Positions 19,047 through 30,535 are shown, counted from the first letter of the stretch. The stretch: DNA of 64,000 nucleotides from Diplonema japonicum (GCA_964019335.1 OZ025650.1:881001-945000); one strand, 5' to 3'. Numbers and translations are program-made. Notes: a model not told the origin generated them from the sequence alone.

Positions 19047-21479
19047 ATGACTGATGGCTCTCAAACAGCAAGCTTGATTTCTGAAGCTTATGAACCATTC
19101 GAGCCGTTTGGAGGATGCAGTCCTACATTTAACCGGATGAACATCCATCGGTCGAGCGCAGTGGAAGGGTTGGAGTTGAGTAAGATGAGCAATCCATCCT
19201 TCTTGGGTCCAGGGGGGCGAACAAGTCTCGTGAGTTTTACCTTCCCCGCCCCTTCACCTGACGCTTTTGAACTTGAGGATCACCTTTCCATCGACATTGA
19301 AGACCATGAGGAGATCAAAGCAGACCACCTTCGCAATACCGCCGCCACCATGTCCTTTGAAGGTGTGCTGCGCAAGGGTGTGAAGCTCCCCGCAGACATT
19401 GACGCCGCACAGCTCGCAGAGCTGGACCCACAGAAAGTAAGAGAGAGTTTCGCCCGCGAGTGCCACGGGCTGGAACACGCATCACTGGACGAACTACTAA
19501 GGATAGTGGCCGTCCTTGGCCTGCCAGCTTCCTTCGCAGGCTGGATATTTATAAACGTTACAGAAAAGGTTCTGCGGGACTACATCAGCGTGCGGGAGTT
19601 CCTGTCTGCTGTGTACGAGACGCTGATTTTGGAGGAGAGTGGGGGGATCATGAACATCAAGACAGCCTTCTCCCTGTACTGCCTTGCGGAAGAAGGGGAC
19701 AGGAAGCGGAAGATCTCTCAAACGGAACTTGCGGGGATCCTGTCGCAGGTGGCGGAGCAGAACAAGCTCCCTGTTGGGAAGAAGGACATCACGCAGATGT
19801 CGAACAGGATCTTCGACGCGGCAGGGGCCAACAGCTCCGTCGGGCTCCCCTTTGAGGATATCGAGAAGACGGCGGCCCTTGGAGGCTCCAGCAACGTCCT
19901 CGGAGAAAAGATCAAAGCCGACGTCAGGAAGGAGAAGGCCGCCTTCGACCTCCAGACAACTTGGAAGTTTCACAAGAAGAGGATCTGGTGCATGGTCGTT
20001 ATCATGATGCTGCTGCTTCTCTGCTTCGCATGGGGGTTTGCCAAGCACGCTGAAACGCCGGAGCAGCAGCTGATGGGGTGGTCACTCCCTATGGCAAAGG
20101 GATGTGCTCAGGCATTGAAGATCAACCTCGCAGTGCTGATCTTAACTGTGTGCAAGAAGTTGATGGCCAAGGTTCGTGAGTCTTGGATATCCCATGCCAT
20201 CCCTTTTGACTCTGCAATTGCGCTGCATAAGTTCCTTGGCGTCACGGCACTGGTGTTCTCGCTCGTGCACAGCATAGCACACGTCGTGAACATAGCGCGG
20301 GCCACCAACCCCGACAACATCGACAAGTGGGAGGCCGCCATGGGCAACAACACAGAGCAGGCCACAGTGAAGGACTACGTCACCTCTCAGGTGGGCATCA
20401 CAGGCGTCATACTGTGCGTCCTCATCTTCGTCGCCTATCCTTTTGCTTTGTGGGTGAAGCTCCAGAACTACTTCAAAGGCTACTCGACCTTCTTGGGAAC
20501 GCACCACCTGTTCTACCTCTTCCTCTTGATAGTCTGCATCCACCCGTGGCCTAAGTTCAGCTTTTTCAACTGTGTCAACGTGCAGGGTGGAGACACTCTG
20601 TGGTGGCTCTTTATTCCGATGCTTGTGCTGTTGTACGAGAAGGTGATGAAGGAGAGGAAGCGGCGGGCGCCAGAGGCAGTGCTGCAGGCGTTCGTGCACC
20701 CCGGGGACATCTTGGAGCTGCGGGTGGCGAAGCCGAAGGGGTGGCGACACTGCCCCGGGCAGTACGCGCACATCTACAGCGGCGACATCTCGCAGGAGTG
20801 GCACCCGTTCACCCTGACCTCTGCACCCGGGGACGACTACCTGTCTGTGCACATCAAGAAGGCAGGGGACTGGACCGGGGAGCTCATCCGGCGGGTGAAG
20901 GAGGGGAAGTGCCCGGAGGTGGTGTCGGTGGAGGGGCCTTACGGGGCGCCGGCGCAGGCCTACCACAAGTTCCAGTCGGTGGTGCTGGTCGGGGCGGGGA
21001 TCGGGGTGACACCCTTCGTGGCGGTGGCGAAGGACCTGCTCCGTCGGATGGAGAGGAAGGACGAGGAGGTTCCGCAGCGGGTGAAGCTGATCTTCGCAAC
21101 ACGCGACGTGAACGAGATCTCGTGGCTGAAGGAGACGCTGCAGGACCTGGCGCTGACACGGTCCGCCGCCTTCGACGTGGCGATCTACCTCACGGCGGCG
21201 AAGAAGATGGACACCGCAGAGGCGAAGCTCTTCATGATCGGGCAGGACGTCGTCCGCGAGAAGACGGGGAAGGACGTCGTCACAGGCCTCACCATCAACA
21301 CCAGCTTCGGGCGCCCCGCTTGGCAAGACATCTTCAGCGAGCTCAGCAACTCCGCAACAGAGTCCCGCATAGGCGTCTTCACCTGTGCTCCGCCTCCCCT
21401 CACAGCTGAGCTTCAGCGCGTAACAACAGAGTATTCCTCACCAAAGACAAAATTTGTTCTCAAGAGGGAGCTATTTTAA
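19047..21479 (+). CDS. NADPH oxidase (NOX5/RBOH-like), paralogue B
   Basis: 810 residues from the ATG at 19047, which follows a TTTACCCAG acceptor by three bases; upstream in-frame ATGs lie before the acceptor and should not be in the mRNA. Same architecture as paralogue A: degenerate EF-hand-like region, haem-binding helices (ALHKFLG, LVHSIAH, THHLFYLF), FAD motif HPFTLTSAP, NADPH motif GAGIGVTPF, C-terminal KRELF. The first 100 residues and the outer membrane-loop segments differ from paralogue A, whereas long blocks between them, and essentially the whole flavin/NADPH half, are identical at the DNA level. The two may therefore differ in localisation or activation while sharing the same dehydrogenase. 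Confidence 0.9.
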   Translation: MTDGSQTASLISEAYEPFEPFGGCSPTFNRMNIHRSSAVEGLELSKMSNPSFLGPGGRTSLVSFTFPAPSPDAFELEDHLSIDIEDHEEIKADHLRNTAATMSFEGVLRKGVKLPADIDAAQLAELDPQKVRESFARECHGLEHASLDELLRIVAVLGLPASFAGWIFINVTEKVLRDYISVREFLSAVYETLILEESGGIMNIKTAFSLYCLAEEGDRKRKISQTELAGILSQVAEQNKLPVGKKDITQMSNRIFDAAGANSSVGLPFEDIEKTAALGGSSNVLGEKIKADVRKEKAAFDLQTTWKFHKKRIWCMVVIMMLLLLCFAWGFAKHAETPEQQLMGWSLPMAKGCAQALKINLAVLILTVCKKLMAKVRESWISHAIPFDSAIALHKFLGVTALVFSLVHSIAHVVNIARATNPDNIDKWEAAMGNNTEQATVKDYVTSQVGITGVILCVLIFVAYPFALWVKLQNYFKGYSTFLGTHHLFYLFLLIVCIHPWPKFSFFNCVNVQGGDTLWWLFIPMLVLLYEKVMKERKRRAPEAVLQAFVHPGDILELRVAKPKGWRHCPGQYAHIYSGDISQEWHPFTLTSAPGDDYLSVHIKKAGDWTGELIRRVKEGKCPEVVSVEGPYGAPAQAYHKFQSVVLVGAGIGVTPFVAVAKDLLRRMERKDEEVPQRVKLIFATRDVNEISWLKETLQDLALTRSAAFDVAIYLTAAKKMDTAEAKLFMIGQDVVREKTGKDVVTGLTINTSFGRPAWQDIFSELSNSATESRIGVFTCAPPPLTAELQRVTTEYSSPKTKFVLKRELF

Positions 21480-22516
21480 GAGAGAGTTGTTGAAATATTA
21501 ACCACGCGCCAAAAAAGAGAATGACAGGTCGCATGTTGACCAAAAGGTCTATGGATTTCTTTTTTATGTCATATGTATATGACACGTGGGTAGTGGTTAG
21601 TAGTAAAATTCAGATAAATTGCACGAGTAATCTGCGATGTAACATAAAGGGTTATTTATGAGGCCATATTACTTACTAGCTTTCTTTCGAGGCCTCCTTT
21701 TTGTTGTTTCTTTTTTTAAAAAAAGACAACTTATATCCTTATTTCCTTCTTTTCCCTTAATTCTTGCTTATCCTGCTTTCATGTTTTTTTTACCCCTTCT
21801 TTTTTTTTTCTTCTTGTTCCTGATTTTATATGAGCCAGTTTGCTGGTGACCCCCAGGCCTATAGGCCTTAAAAATTATAATGTGTCAGCGTTAAAATGTA
21901 GTCTTCCCAACACCTCTTTCTCTGCTTCTTCTTCTTCTTTTTTTTTAATTTTTTTTTTTTGCCAAAATTATATGGCGAGTCTGAAAGAGCTTGAAGATAA
22001 GAATGGGAGAAAGGGCGCTGGTGTTCGCTCTCTGGACCTTTTGTATCACGCATTCTTTAGTTAGTCTGTGTTTTACTTTCAAAAGGAAAGCCCGCTGTGT
22101 CTGCTGCAGGCTCCCCGTCTTCAGCTCTGGTTAGCTTTTTCTTCTTATTTTTTTTTTCTTTTTTTTTAAAATGCTCGAACAAGGAAAACAATTATTGCTA
22201 GAAAAAAAAGTGACAACATTGCTGGGGTTCATCGTTACCAGGTTGACCCGCGATGCGCACACATAACAAACAACTGACTCTTTTTTTTCTCCCCCCCTTT
22301 TTTTTTCTTTGTTTTTTTTTTTTTTTTTTATTCTCGTTGGGTGAGCTAGGTGGTGAGCGTGAATACCGCGAAGAAGAAAAAAAAAAAAATACATCAGAAA
22401 TAAAAAAATAAAAAGAATAAAAAAAGAAAAAACAGAACTTCAACAAAAGTACGCTTGGAAAAAAAAATTAAAAAAATTAAAAAGAGAGAAAAGAAAGGGG
22501 GGAAAAAAACTTTTAT

Positions 22517-22548
<32 letters not shown>

Positions 22549-23891
22549 CCATGGCCCCTTTCGTCATTTGAGTCACTCAGTCAACTAGGCTCATTTATCG
22601 CAAAATGGCGAGGGGATAGAAATGAATAAATCACTATGTCATTCTAATGCAAACAAAATTCTAACTTGGCTCAAGCGATCATACATCGCAGTGTAATGGC
22701 CATATCCGAGAAACCGTTCTGAGACCTTGGTCCAGAAGTCCTTTCACGACACATAAACAGTCGCCTGGAGGGGAACATGAAAAACACTGTTGTTAAGACT
22801 TGTTGTTGATTTTTTATCCTAAGGGGGGGGTACCTACCAGTTTAGTGCGTGCCCCCCCCTCCTCCTGCCGAGCTGTTCAGAGGAAACCCACAAAGGAAAT
22901 TCTGAATTCAAAAAAAAAAAAAAAAAAAAAAAAAACAGAACAAAAAGAAAAAAAGAAAACAAAAAAAAAATGGAACGAAGCATAGTCTGTGAACCACATT
23001 TAAAAAAAAATACAAAAAAAAAAAAAAGATACCTAAAGAGTTCAATTTTTTTTTCTTTTTTTATCTCACGGCTTCCTTAGCTTTTTCCTTTTTTTTTTTT
23101 ATATCCTTCTTTTTTTTTGTCCTCCTAATGGTGGATAAGTATCCGAAGCAACTATGTAATAGCTAAAGACGGCAGGAGGCGAAGGGAAGGGTTTTTTTTT
23201 TTTTTCTTTTTGTTTTTTTTTTTGTTTTTTTTTTCCCATTCCCATTTTTTTTCTGCTGAACTTTAACCGGAGCTTAACTTTCTATTTTCCCGGTCTTTTT
23301 CTTCTTTTTTTTTTTCTCCCGCCTTTTTTCACCCTTTTTTTTTTTCTCTTTTTATTTTATTTTAGTCTTGTTCACCTGTGCTGTAGGAAGAAGAGGAAAT
23401 TAATAAAAAAAAAATACACTACACATCACCCCCGCCTTTACTCTTGTTTTAATAGATAAGTAGAGACAAAGGGACGTTCTAAGACAGGAACCTCCTTTAT
23501 CTCATTTCTTTATTACAAATGACCAAAAGAGGAAAAAAAAAATCATTTGCCTTTTTGTTTATACACCCCCGTATTTTCCCTCCCATGCACCCGGGCTTGC
23601 TGCTTTGAGCAGGTTCACTCTCATCTTTTACTGGACTTGTTGTTTTCCCGCTAGTGCGAACAAACAAACGGCCCATGATGTTTTTTTTTTTCTTCTTCTT
23701 TTTTTGCCATTCCTTCCTCTCTCATCCTTTTCTGCCTCTCTTTATTATTTCCTCTCTCCTCTCCTCCCCCCCTTTTTTTTTTGAATTTTCTTTTTTTTTT
23801 CCTTCTGTTTTTTTTTTTTCTCGTTTTTTTTTTCCCTCTTCTTGTTTTTCTTTCTTCACGCTCCCTTTATTCACACTTTATAACAGATGTT
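21480..23891. other. Intergenic, low complexity
   Basis: 2.4 kb of T-, A- and C-rich sequence with the hairpin repeat at 23455-23503. A less biased patch at 22560-22800 carries no ORF of note. From 23690 the sequence becomes a long T/C tract leading to the TAACAG acceptor at 23881-23886. Confidence 0.6.
23455..23503 (+). repeat. Structured hairpin repeat, copy 2
   Basis: Shares ACAGGAACCTCCTTTATC with copy 1 at 15471-15517 and keeps the inner hairpin, with one G-T pair (GTTCT/GGAAC) and a bulged G. Lies in intergenic DNA before the MFS transporter gene. Confidence 0.6.
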
Positions 23892-25796
23892 ATGTCAAAT
23901 GAAGGTGCCAAGCAGAGGGAGAAGACAACGACGGCCGCCAGTGTGGATGAAGTAGTGTTCACAACGCACAACAAGCGGTTGGTGTATGCCACACTTGTGG
24001 TGCTGAACATTGTGGTGCAGTATGATACTGGCGCGTTGGCAGCGCTGATGGCAGACCAGAGCAAGGATGGAATAGCCGCGAAGTTCGGGATGTCTCAGAC
24101 ACAGAAGGGCTTGCTGGGCAGTGTTGCACATCTTGGCGTGTGCACAGGTTGTTTAATTTCAGGTGAGCTGCTCTCACGGTACAAAGCACGGCACCTTCTG
24201 ATCGTCGCCTGCATTGTGAACACCATAACCGCCTGGCTGTTCTCCTTGTCCACCAGCTTCGTCCTGCTCATAGTGTGCAGGGTGCTCAACGGGGTGTCGC
24301 AGTCATTCCTCATTGTCTACGCCCCTATATGGACCGACGAGTTCGCCCCCCAGTCTGGGAAGTCAACCTGGATGGCCTTCTCGGAAGCAGGCGGCCCCCT
24401 AGGGATCGTCATTGGCTACCTCACTTCAGGATTCCTCACAGCAGGAAACGTGGAATGGAGAGTTGCATTTTACATCCAAGCCTCACTGCTCGCTGTTCTT
24501 ACGGTGGCAGTGCTCCCCATCAAGTCCCCGTGGCTGCAGGTTGTGGTCATCGACTGCGGTAAGGTGTGCGACTGTGACGACATCCTCACCGAGCCGTCCA
24601 ATGACTCTGAGTGGAAGCGTGTCGTGGAGGTCCTCTCCAACCCAGACACCTCAGATGTGGGTATCGATGACAAGCGCCAGAGGGTTGTTGTCATAGCCTC
24701 ACCTCTAGGCAGGGACTTTACCTCACCCAAGCCTCCCTCCACAGTCATGTCCCCCCCACCGGAGGACACAAGGAACCCCTGGATCATCGTGGCATCGTCA
24801 AGCCTTGTTTGGGTCGCGCTCCTAGCGCTATCCTCACTGTACTTCGTCTTGACGGGCATCACCATGTGGGTCACGGACTACCTCACCCAAGACGGCAGCC
24901 CAATTGATGTGGGCTACAGTACCGTCATCATCAGCTTCGGGTTGTGTGCGGCCACCGCCCCTGTCTTTGGCGTCATCGCGGGAGGGGTAATCCTCGACAA
25001 GATGGGTGGGTACCAAGGGAAGCTCCACAGGGCAGCCGCCCTGGGCGTGGGGTTTGGGTTGTTCGCTGTCGCCGCGTCGTATGTGTCGCTTGCGATGACG
25101 AACTTTGTAGCATTCATGGTGTGCATCTGGCTGCTGATTGCAGCAGGGGGTGCCACCGTCCCTTCATTGATTGGCATTATTGTGTCTGCAGTTTCCAAGC
25201 GCCTGCGGTGCGTGTGCTTGAGGTATGCACTCAACTCACTCAGACATCTCCTTTATAGCTTTGCAAAAACGGTATCCACGGTGTTGGGGTTCTTCCTAGG
25301 CCCCTTTGCCTGTGGGGTCATCGCCGACTTCTGGACACTTACGTGGGGTATGCGTATTGTCATAGGCTGGTCGGCTGTTGCAGAGGTGTTTCTTTTGCTA
25401 ACATGGCTGCAGAGTTATAGGAGGAAAGAAGAACTGTCGGAGGTCAACTTGCTGGTGGAAGACCCTGATCTTGTGACAAGCATACGGGCCAGCATCTTTG
25501 CAATGGTGCAGGGGACCTGTGCCACGATACCGGATGCAAGACGGATAAGTCAGAGACACAGCTTGAGGAACTCGCAGGCACACTCGACAACAGACTCTCC
25601 GCTGCTCACACATAGCCTGAAGTCCCTTGAGACATCTGTGTCTAAGCTCAGGGACTCCCTTGTCGAAAACAGCCCAGACGCCAAGACAGCCGTCACAGTG
25701 ATCAAGCAGCGTGAGCTGGTGGAGTCGATGAGTGCAGATAACGTGGGAGTGGGGGTAGACGAAGGGGGCAGGGAGGGGAAGTCCTTCGAAGTTTAA
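23892..25796 (+). CDS. Major facilitator superfamily transporter (one intron)
   Basis: Twelve-helix MFS carrier of 622 residues after splicing; substrate unknown. The first half has MFS features (GLLGSVAHLGVCTGCLISG, then SRYKARHLL, and LIVCRVLNGVSQSF), resembling spinster-like carriers. A long cytoplasmic loop (about residues 220-300) separates the halves, and a Ser-rich tail follows. Start: the in-frame ORF runs further up through poly-Phe, but the AG at 23885-23886 and its pyrimidine tract place the mature 5' end just before this ATG; an out-of-frame ATG at 23887 intervenes. A 36-nt intron at 25223-25258 (GTATGC...TATAG, phase 2) has no stop. Removing it changes the helix-10 region to RLRCVCLSFAKTVSTVLGF, restoring the usual R...ALS pattern. 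Confidence 0.85.
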   Translation: MSNEGAKQREKTTTAASVDEVVFTTHNKRLVYATLVVLNIVVQYDTGALAALMADQSKDGIAAKFGMSQTQKGLLGSVAHLGVCTGCLISGELLSRYKARHLLIVACIVNTITAWLFSLSTSFVLLIVCRVLNGVSQSFLIVYAPIWTDEFAPQSGKSTWMAFSEAGGPLGIVIGYLTSGFLTAGNVEWRVAFYIQASLLAVLTVAVLPIKSPWLQVVVIDCGKVCDCDDILTEPSNDSEWKRVVEVLSNPDTSDVGIDDKRQRVVVIASPLGRDFTSPKPPSTVMSPPPEDTRNPWIIVASSSLVWVALLALSSLYFVLTGITMWVTDYLTQDGSPIDVGYSTVIISFGLCAATAPVFGVIAGGVILDKMGGYQGKLHRAAALGVGFGLFAVAASYVSLAMTNFVAFMVCIWLLIAAGGATVPSLIGIIVSAVSKRLRCVCLRYALNSLRHLLYSFAKTVSTVLGFFLGPFACGVIADFWTLTWGMRIVIGWSAVAEVFLLLTWLQSYRRKEELSEVNLLVEDPDLVTSIRASIFAMVQGTCATIPDARRISQRHSLRNSQAHSTTDSPLLTHSLKSLETSVSKLRDSLVENSPDAKTAVTVIKQRELVESMSADNVGVGVDEGGREGKSFEV

Positions 25797-26408
25797 GGAA
25801 TGTTTACAGGGGTTTACACCCTTCCTAAGAAAGAAAGAATGGGGAATTCGTGTGTTTCTTCTGATCCATATATCTTGCTTTAGGTTTCCATTGTTTATGC
25901 AAAATTAAAGAAAAAAGAAAGAGAAAAAAAAAAGGGGGTAATCGTAATGGATCCAGTAAGTTTATTTCGATACTGTTTTTTTTATCTTCTTCTTTTTCTA
26001 TTCAAAGTTTTATTCTTTCAAAAATGATTGAAGGCTTTACGTACTTGTCGGAGCAAGAAAACTCCCTCTTTTTTTTTTTTTACGCGTTTCACCTGCGCTT
26101 TCTTGATCAACAACGTCATAAAGTTTGCTCGGCAACATTTTTTTTTTTCCCCTGCAGTTTTTGTATCTTATTCCCGCCCCGGAGGAGGGGTGCATTAGAG
26201 AAAATTATGGTAGAGAAATAAAAGTTTTTGTATTTCTGTGCAAACACTCATTCTTTTCCAGATCCACAGAAGACGAGGTGTGAGTTCTTTCCATGGTCTC
26301 CACCTTTTCGTGTTGCATTTTTATATTGTCTCAATCTTGAGAACGAAACAAAACTATACTTCAGGAAATCACACACGCACTCTCAAAAAAGAAAAGGAAC
26401 AAAAGAAA
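25797..26408. other. Intergenic, low complexity
   Basis: Presumed 3' UTR and spacer. A/T-rich, with no supported gene. Confidence 0.55.
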
Positions 26409-29400
26409 ATGATCCCACCGCCACCGGGACACACGGGAGGTCAGGTATGATTATTAAGAAAAAATCAATCTTTTTACTATTTCTTTTCTCATCCCGCTAA
26501 CTTTTTTTTTTTTTTTTTTTTTTTGCCCCCTCTTTTTTTTTAACACAACAAAAAAAAAACCCCCTTTTTTAGGTTTAGCACTCAACACCTTGGTCTGGAT
26601 GGATATTCTCTGAATGAGAAAAAGCTGTGGTAAAGGGCCCCGCCCCACCCTCCCTCCTTTTTTTAAAATAACCTTCCCCAAATACCTACCCCCTTTTTTT
26701 TCCTCCACAATCATTTTTTTTTTTTTAACACAGGCTCCAGTGACGCCGCCGGTCAAGACACCACCAGCACCTGGCACAGCGACAGTTGCTTCACGGAAAG
26801 CAGGAGCAGTACGGCCTATTGAAAAAAGTGTGAATGAAAGCATGACAGAACTGATACAGGCGGGAAGTGCACATGTGGTGCAAGACGGTCTGCAGGCAGG
26901 ATGCTTCATGTGGACGTACGTGCAGCCCGCACAGCCAAGACATGTTGCTCTGAAGTCCGGTCCTGTCGTGAGCAGCAGTGCCGAAGCCTCCATGGCAGCA
27001 GACCTGTCCTTGTACCTCAACACCAACGGCGTTGCATACGATGACATCCTCATCGTGACCTTCTTCAAGGAGCAAGTGGGGCTACTCCACGACGAGCTCG
27101 GCAAGCTGAAATGCAGCGTCGACATCAACCTTACCGGCCCTGCCCCTGTGTCCTACCCCACCTTCACACACCTCATCGTGTCTTGCGTCAGCGAGGAGCT
27201 CCTCAACAAGCACCTCTTAGAAGGCAACTTCTCGCATCTCCTCTCCGCCGCAGCTAAGGCACACTCCACCGTTGTCTTCCTTGCGTCCACGAAGCTTGTC
27301 CGCTTGGCGAACCCCCCTGTCCCGTCTAACAAAAAAGAAACCATGTGGAAAGAAGGCTGGAAAACAGCAATTCAAACCCTGAAACGGGCAGCCTTCTGTG
27401 TCTCTGGAACTGAGGAGGAGATCACGACCGTCATGTCCTCAGAGCTTCCGCTGTGCTGCCCCCGCCACCCGACAGTTCGAGAGGAGGCGGAGCACGGCGA
27501 GGGCTTCCCACAGAGCTTCTGTCCATACCCATGCCTTGCGAGGTACGATGGGTGCACCGTTGCGAACCATGTTTGCGTGAAAAGCTGCCACACTGGAAGC
27601 CATGAGAAGTGCCTGTACGGCAGCAACAACAGACTCCCTTGCGGGCACATCAACAAGGCTGTGTGCAGTGATCCTGCTGACTGTGGGAATGCTACTGTTG
27701 TTGACCTCCCTTGCTCCCACCAGGAAGTCATAGGATGGGACGACCTCCGTCGGTGTGTCAGATATAAGGAAGTGAAACACAAGCTCACCGTTCCGTGTGG
27801 TAAGGATGCAAGTACCTTGACCTGCACCGCGGACACTGTCATCGAGTGTGGTGTGTGCGGTGCCGACAGGGTGGTGCAGTGCTGTGATCGTGAGGTGCTA
27901 AAAGATCAAGAATGTCAGTTCTGTTTTGCGCTGAAGGAAGCGATTTGGAAAAAGCTCAAAGCCGCTGAGATTCAAGCCCGTGAAGAAGAACGACTCAAGA
28001 AAGAACAAGCTTCCCTTCAGCTGCGCCTGTCACAGGTCGAAGCTTCGAAAAAGGGAATTTTCGTTGAGGGACAACGAGTGGCAGTAGTGAATGCGGAGTA
28101 TGCGCAGCCTCCTGAAGGGTATCAGTTTGTGTTTGGCGACAGGACCTGGCTGGCAAGCGGGTGGAAGCCGCCATATGGCACACAGGGTATTATCAGAAAG
28201 CGGACGAACCACCCGGAGGACTTCGCATCGCTGGTGTACCTGATCGAGTCGCAGGGGCAGGAGTTCTTCATCATGATGGGGAAAGGTCTCCAGCTGCACA
28301 ACGTGGTGGCAGAGCTCCAGAACAGCCAGCACAACGTGCTTATGATCACTGCACCAGAAGCCCCAGAGCTCGTCCCCGGTGAATGGAGGATCTACACGCC
28401 AGAGATCGGACGCGACGGGCCAGGCATCTACGAACCACAGGACTTCAAGGACACAGCAGACATCATTCAGGTGGGAGGCACAGAAAGATTCTATACCGAC
28501 AAGAGTTTACCTCCTGCGGGGAGGGCTTTCTACGTGGAAAAGAAGTTAAAGCACCCCGACGGTTCCAACGTGACAGTGTACCTCATGACGGACGTGGGGC
28601 GGGGAACGGGGTCGGCAACAAAGTACATGCTGGCAGGGCCTTCGGTATTTAGGAAGCCGCTGCAGAAAGGGCAGAAAGTGCTGGTGACATCCCCTTCGAG
28701 GCTGACCAAGTCTCGACCGTTCCACATGTTCTTCAGAGAAATCCCCTCTCTGCAATGGTACGACGGCCCTGTGCACGCTAACGACAGCGGCGTTGTGTCT
28801 AACATCATGAATGACGGCAGCGACCCTCGCTGCTACTACTACATCGTGAAAATGGATGTTCGTGGAGTGTATGCTGTGTTTCATTACAAGGGGATTGAGC
28901 TTGACGAGGAAGCGGAGCGCATGCGTAAGGAGGACTCCATGATGTTTGAAAAGCTCGACCGCATGACACAAGAAGAATGGGATGGCGAGAAAGAAACCGC
29001 AAAAGAGGTCTACAAGAAGCAGAGGGAATCCAATGCTCGGCATAAAGAAGAGGCGGCCGCAACACTGAACGCTATTCGGATCTCGAAGGCGAAGGGGGAG
29101 AAGAAGTTAACTGCTGCTGAGAAGTCACAACGAGACACCGAAATGAACCGACAGAGGGAGGAGAGCCAAATAAAGAGAAAGAGGCTAGACAGGGAGGAAG
29201 AGAACAGAAATGAAAGGGACATCAGCTCCATGAAGCGAAGGCGAATTGAGAAGTCCAAAGAAGCCCCTGTAGGGTGGGAAGACGGCAAAGAGGACGAGGG
29301 TACAACAGTCACTGCACCTGCTGCGGCTTCTTCCACCGTTCCTGCCCTCCCCCCATTGTCCTCGGAGTACACACCTGCGGCGTACAACCCCTACGGTGAC

Positions 29401-29622
29401 CCACCCACCCAAGCTGCCCCAACAACCCCTCCGGCCCAGACAATGATCCACAGTGCTTATCCACAGCCCTACCCACACCCGTACCACCATCCCCAACAAT
29501 CGCCCTATTACTACCACCATTACCACCACCACTACGCGGCCGCGACTCCCAGTCCTGGGCCCCAACAGCAGCTTCCTCAAAACCACCCTTACAACCAGTA
29601 CAAACCTCCGCAGTATAAATAA
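26409..29622 (+). CDS. ZNFX1/NFX1-like protein with Cys-rich repeats and Pro/His/Tyr tail (one intron)
   Basis: Exon 1 is 26409-26444 (MIPPPPGHTGGQ) and exon 2 is 26734-29622; the 289-nt intron GTATGA...ACACAG is phase 0 with a long T tract before the acceptor. The spliced protein has 974 residues. Residues about 100-225 (YDDILIVTFFKEQVGLL...) resemble the last RecA part of UPF1/ZNFX1-type SF1 helicases but are degenerate, and no Walker A or DEAQ motif is present. An NFX1-type Cys/His-rich stretch follows (CCPRHP, CPYPC, CVKSCHTGSHEKC, LPCGH, CSDPADCGN, CGVCG, CQFC). After it come a charged coiled coil, a roughly 300-residue unassigned region, a second Lys/Arg/Glu coil and a His/Tyr/Pro/Gln-rich tail. 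Probably an RNA-associated scaffold without ATPase activity. Confidence 0.75.
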
Positions 29623-29788
29623 AAGAATTTAGTTGAATCATGGTGAAATGATAGTGAACTTCATATGAAGCTTGCACAGGTCTTTAGCCTCGTGCATGTC
29701 ATATTTTCTAAGTGTGGTAACAAGGTTTAACCTTGGTGAATATTTTGTCTCTTTTTCATCCTTATTTGTCATCAGGTTACACGAGAGA

Positions 29789-30442
29789 ATGGCTGAGGCG
29801 GCGATAATGGGTGGGGTCTTTGCCGGGTTCATAGGAGGGATTGCTGGTGCGGTGGCCTCATGGGGTGTGACGAAGAAGTTCAGGGTGCATTCTGATGAAG
29901 GAGACAAAATGGAGAGGACCTGCATGGCAGAGATGTGCGATGGGAGTAAGATCTTGTTGTGCGGCACTGGAGGTGGATGTGGATCAGGGTGTGCGCAGGG
30001 CTGCGCTCTAGGGGGCTGCTTAGGGGCGGTGTGTGTTGAAGGAGGTGGAAGTGCAACCGGATTCGTTGCGGGCAGCAGCACCGGCGGTGTAGCGGGGACT
30101 ACTGGCGCTACAACTGTGGGCCATGTTTTGTGTCTCCCGTGTTTTTGTTGCGGTATGACTGGCAAAGCCGCTGCAGAATGGCAGCTCCGCCGTCAGCACG
30201 AAGTTCGCACGACGCAGCTCATCGTCAACAAGAATATCAGAGACCAAGAGCTGCTGGACCATACCCGCCGAATGGAATTGTTCCTCCTCACTCAAGCCCG
30301 CCTCTGGCGCACCTCCCCCACCTCGCACCTCTCCCTCCCCGACGACCTCGTTGCCACTATCGCCATTTACTTTCTCCGCACCGCAGCTACTTGGCCTATC
30401 CCCCGGCAGCTCCACTGCCGCCCTTCCGACATCTGCTGTTAA
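29789..30442 (+). CDS. Gly/Cys-rich protein of unknown function
   Basis: 217 residues from the ATG at 29789, chosen because a CATCAG acceptor lies about 13 bases upstream; the longer in-frame ORF starts before the acceptor. An N-terminal glycine-zipper-like hydrophobic segment (MGGVFAGFIGGIAGAVASWG) is followed by a Gly/Cys-rich stretch (GGGCGSGCAQGCALGGCLG), a second small-residue hydrophobic stretch (GSSTGGVAGTTGATTVG) and HVLCLPCFCCG, then an Arg-rich soluble C-terminus. It may insert in membranes or bind metal; no family recognised. Confidence 0.6.
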   Translation: MAEAAIMGGVFAGFIGGIAGAVASWGVTKKFRVHSDEGDKMERTCMAEMCDGSKILLCGTGGGCGSGCAQGCALGGCLGAVCVEGGGSATGFVAGSSTGGVAGTTGATTVGHVLCLPCFCCGMTGKAAAEWQLRRQHEVRTTQLIVNKNIRDQELLDHTRRMELFLLTQARLWRTSPTSHLSLPDDLVATIAIYFLRTAATWPIPRQLHCRPSDICC

Positions 30443-30535
30443 CTATTGATTGCGATATTTTTAGTTAGTAATATTGTTTCCCTGTTTTTCTTTCGTGTTA
30501 TGTCCATCTATTCTTACAGAGGGAATCTTACAAAA

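Noticed and set aside
20142-21326. Minus-strand 394-codon ORF (and its twin at 11240-12184)
   Set aside because: Antisense shadow of the GC-rich third codon positions of the oxidase genes; its presence in both copies only reflects their identity.
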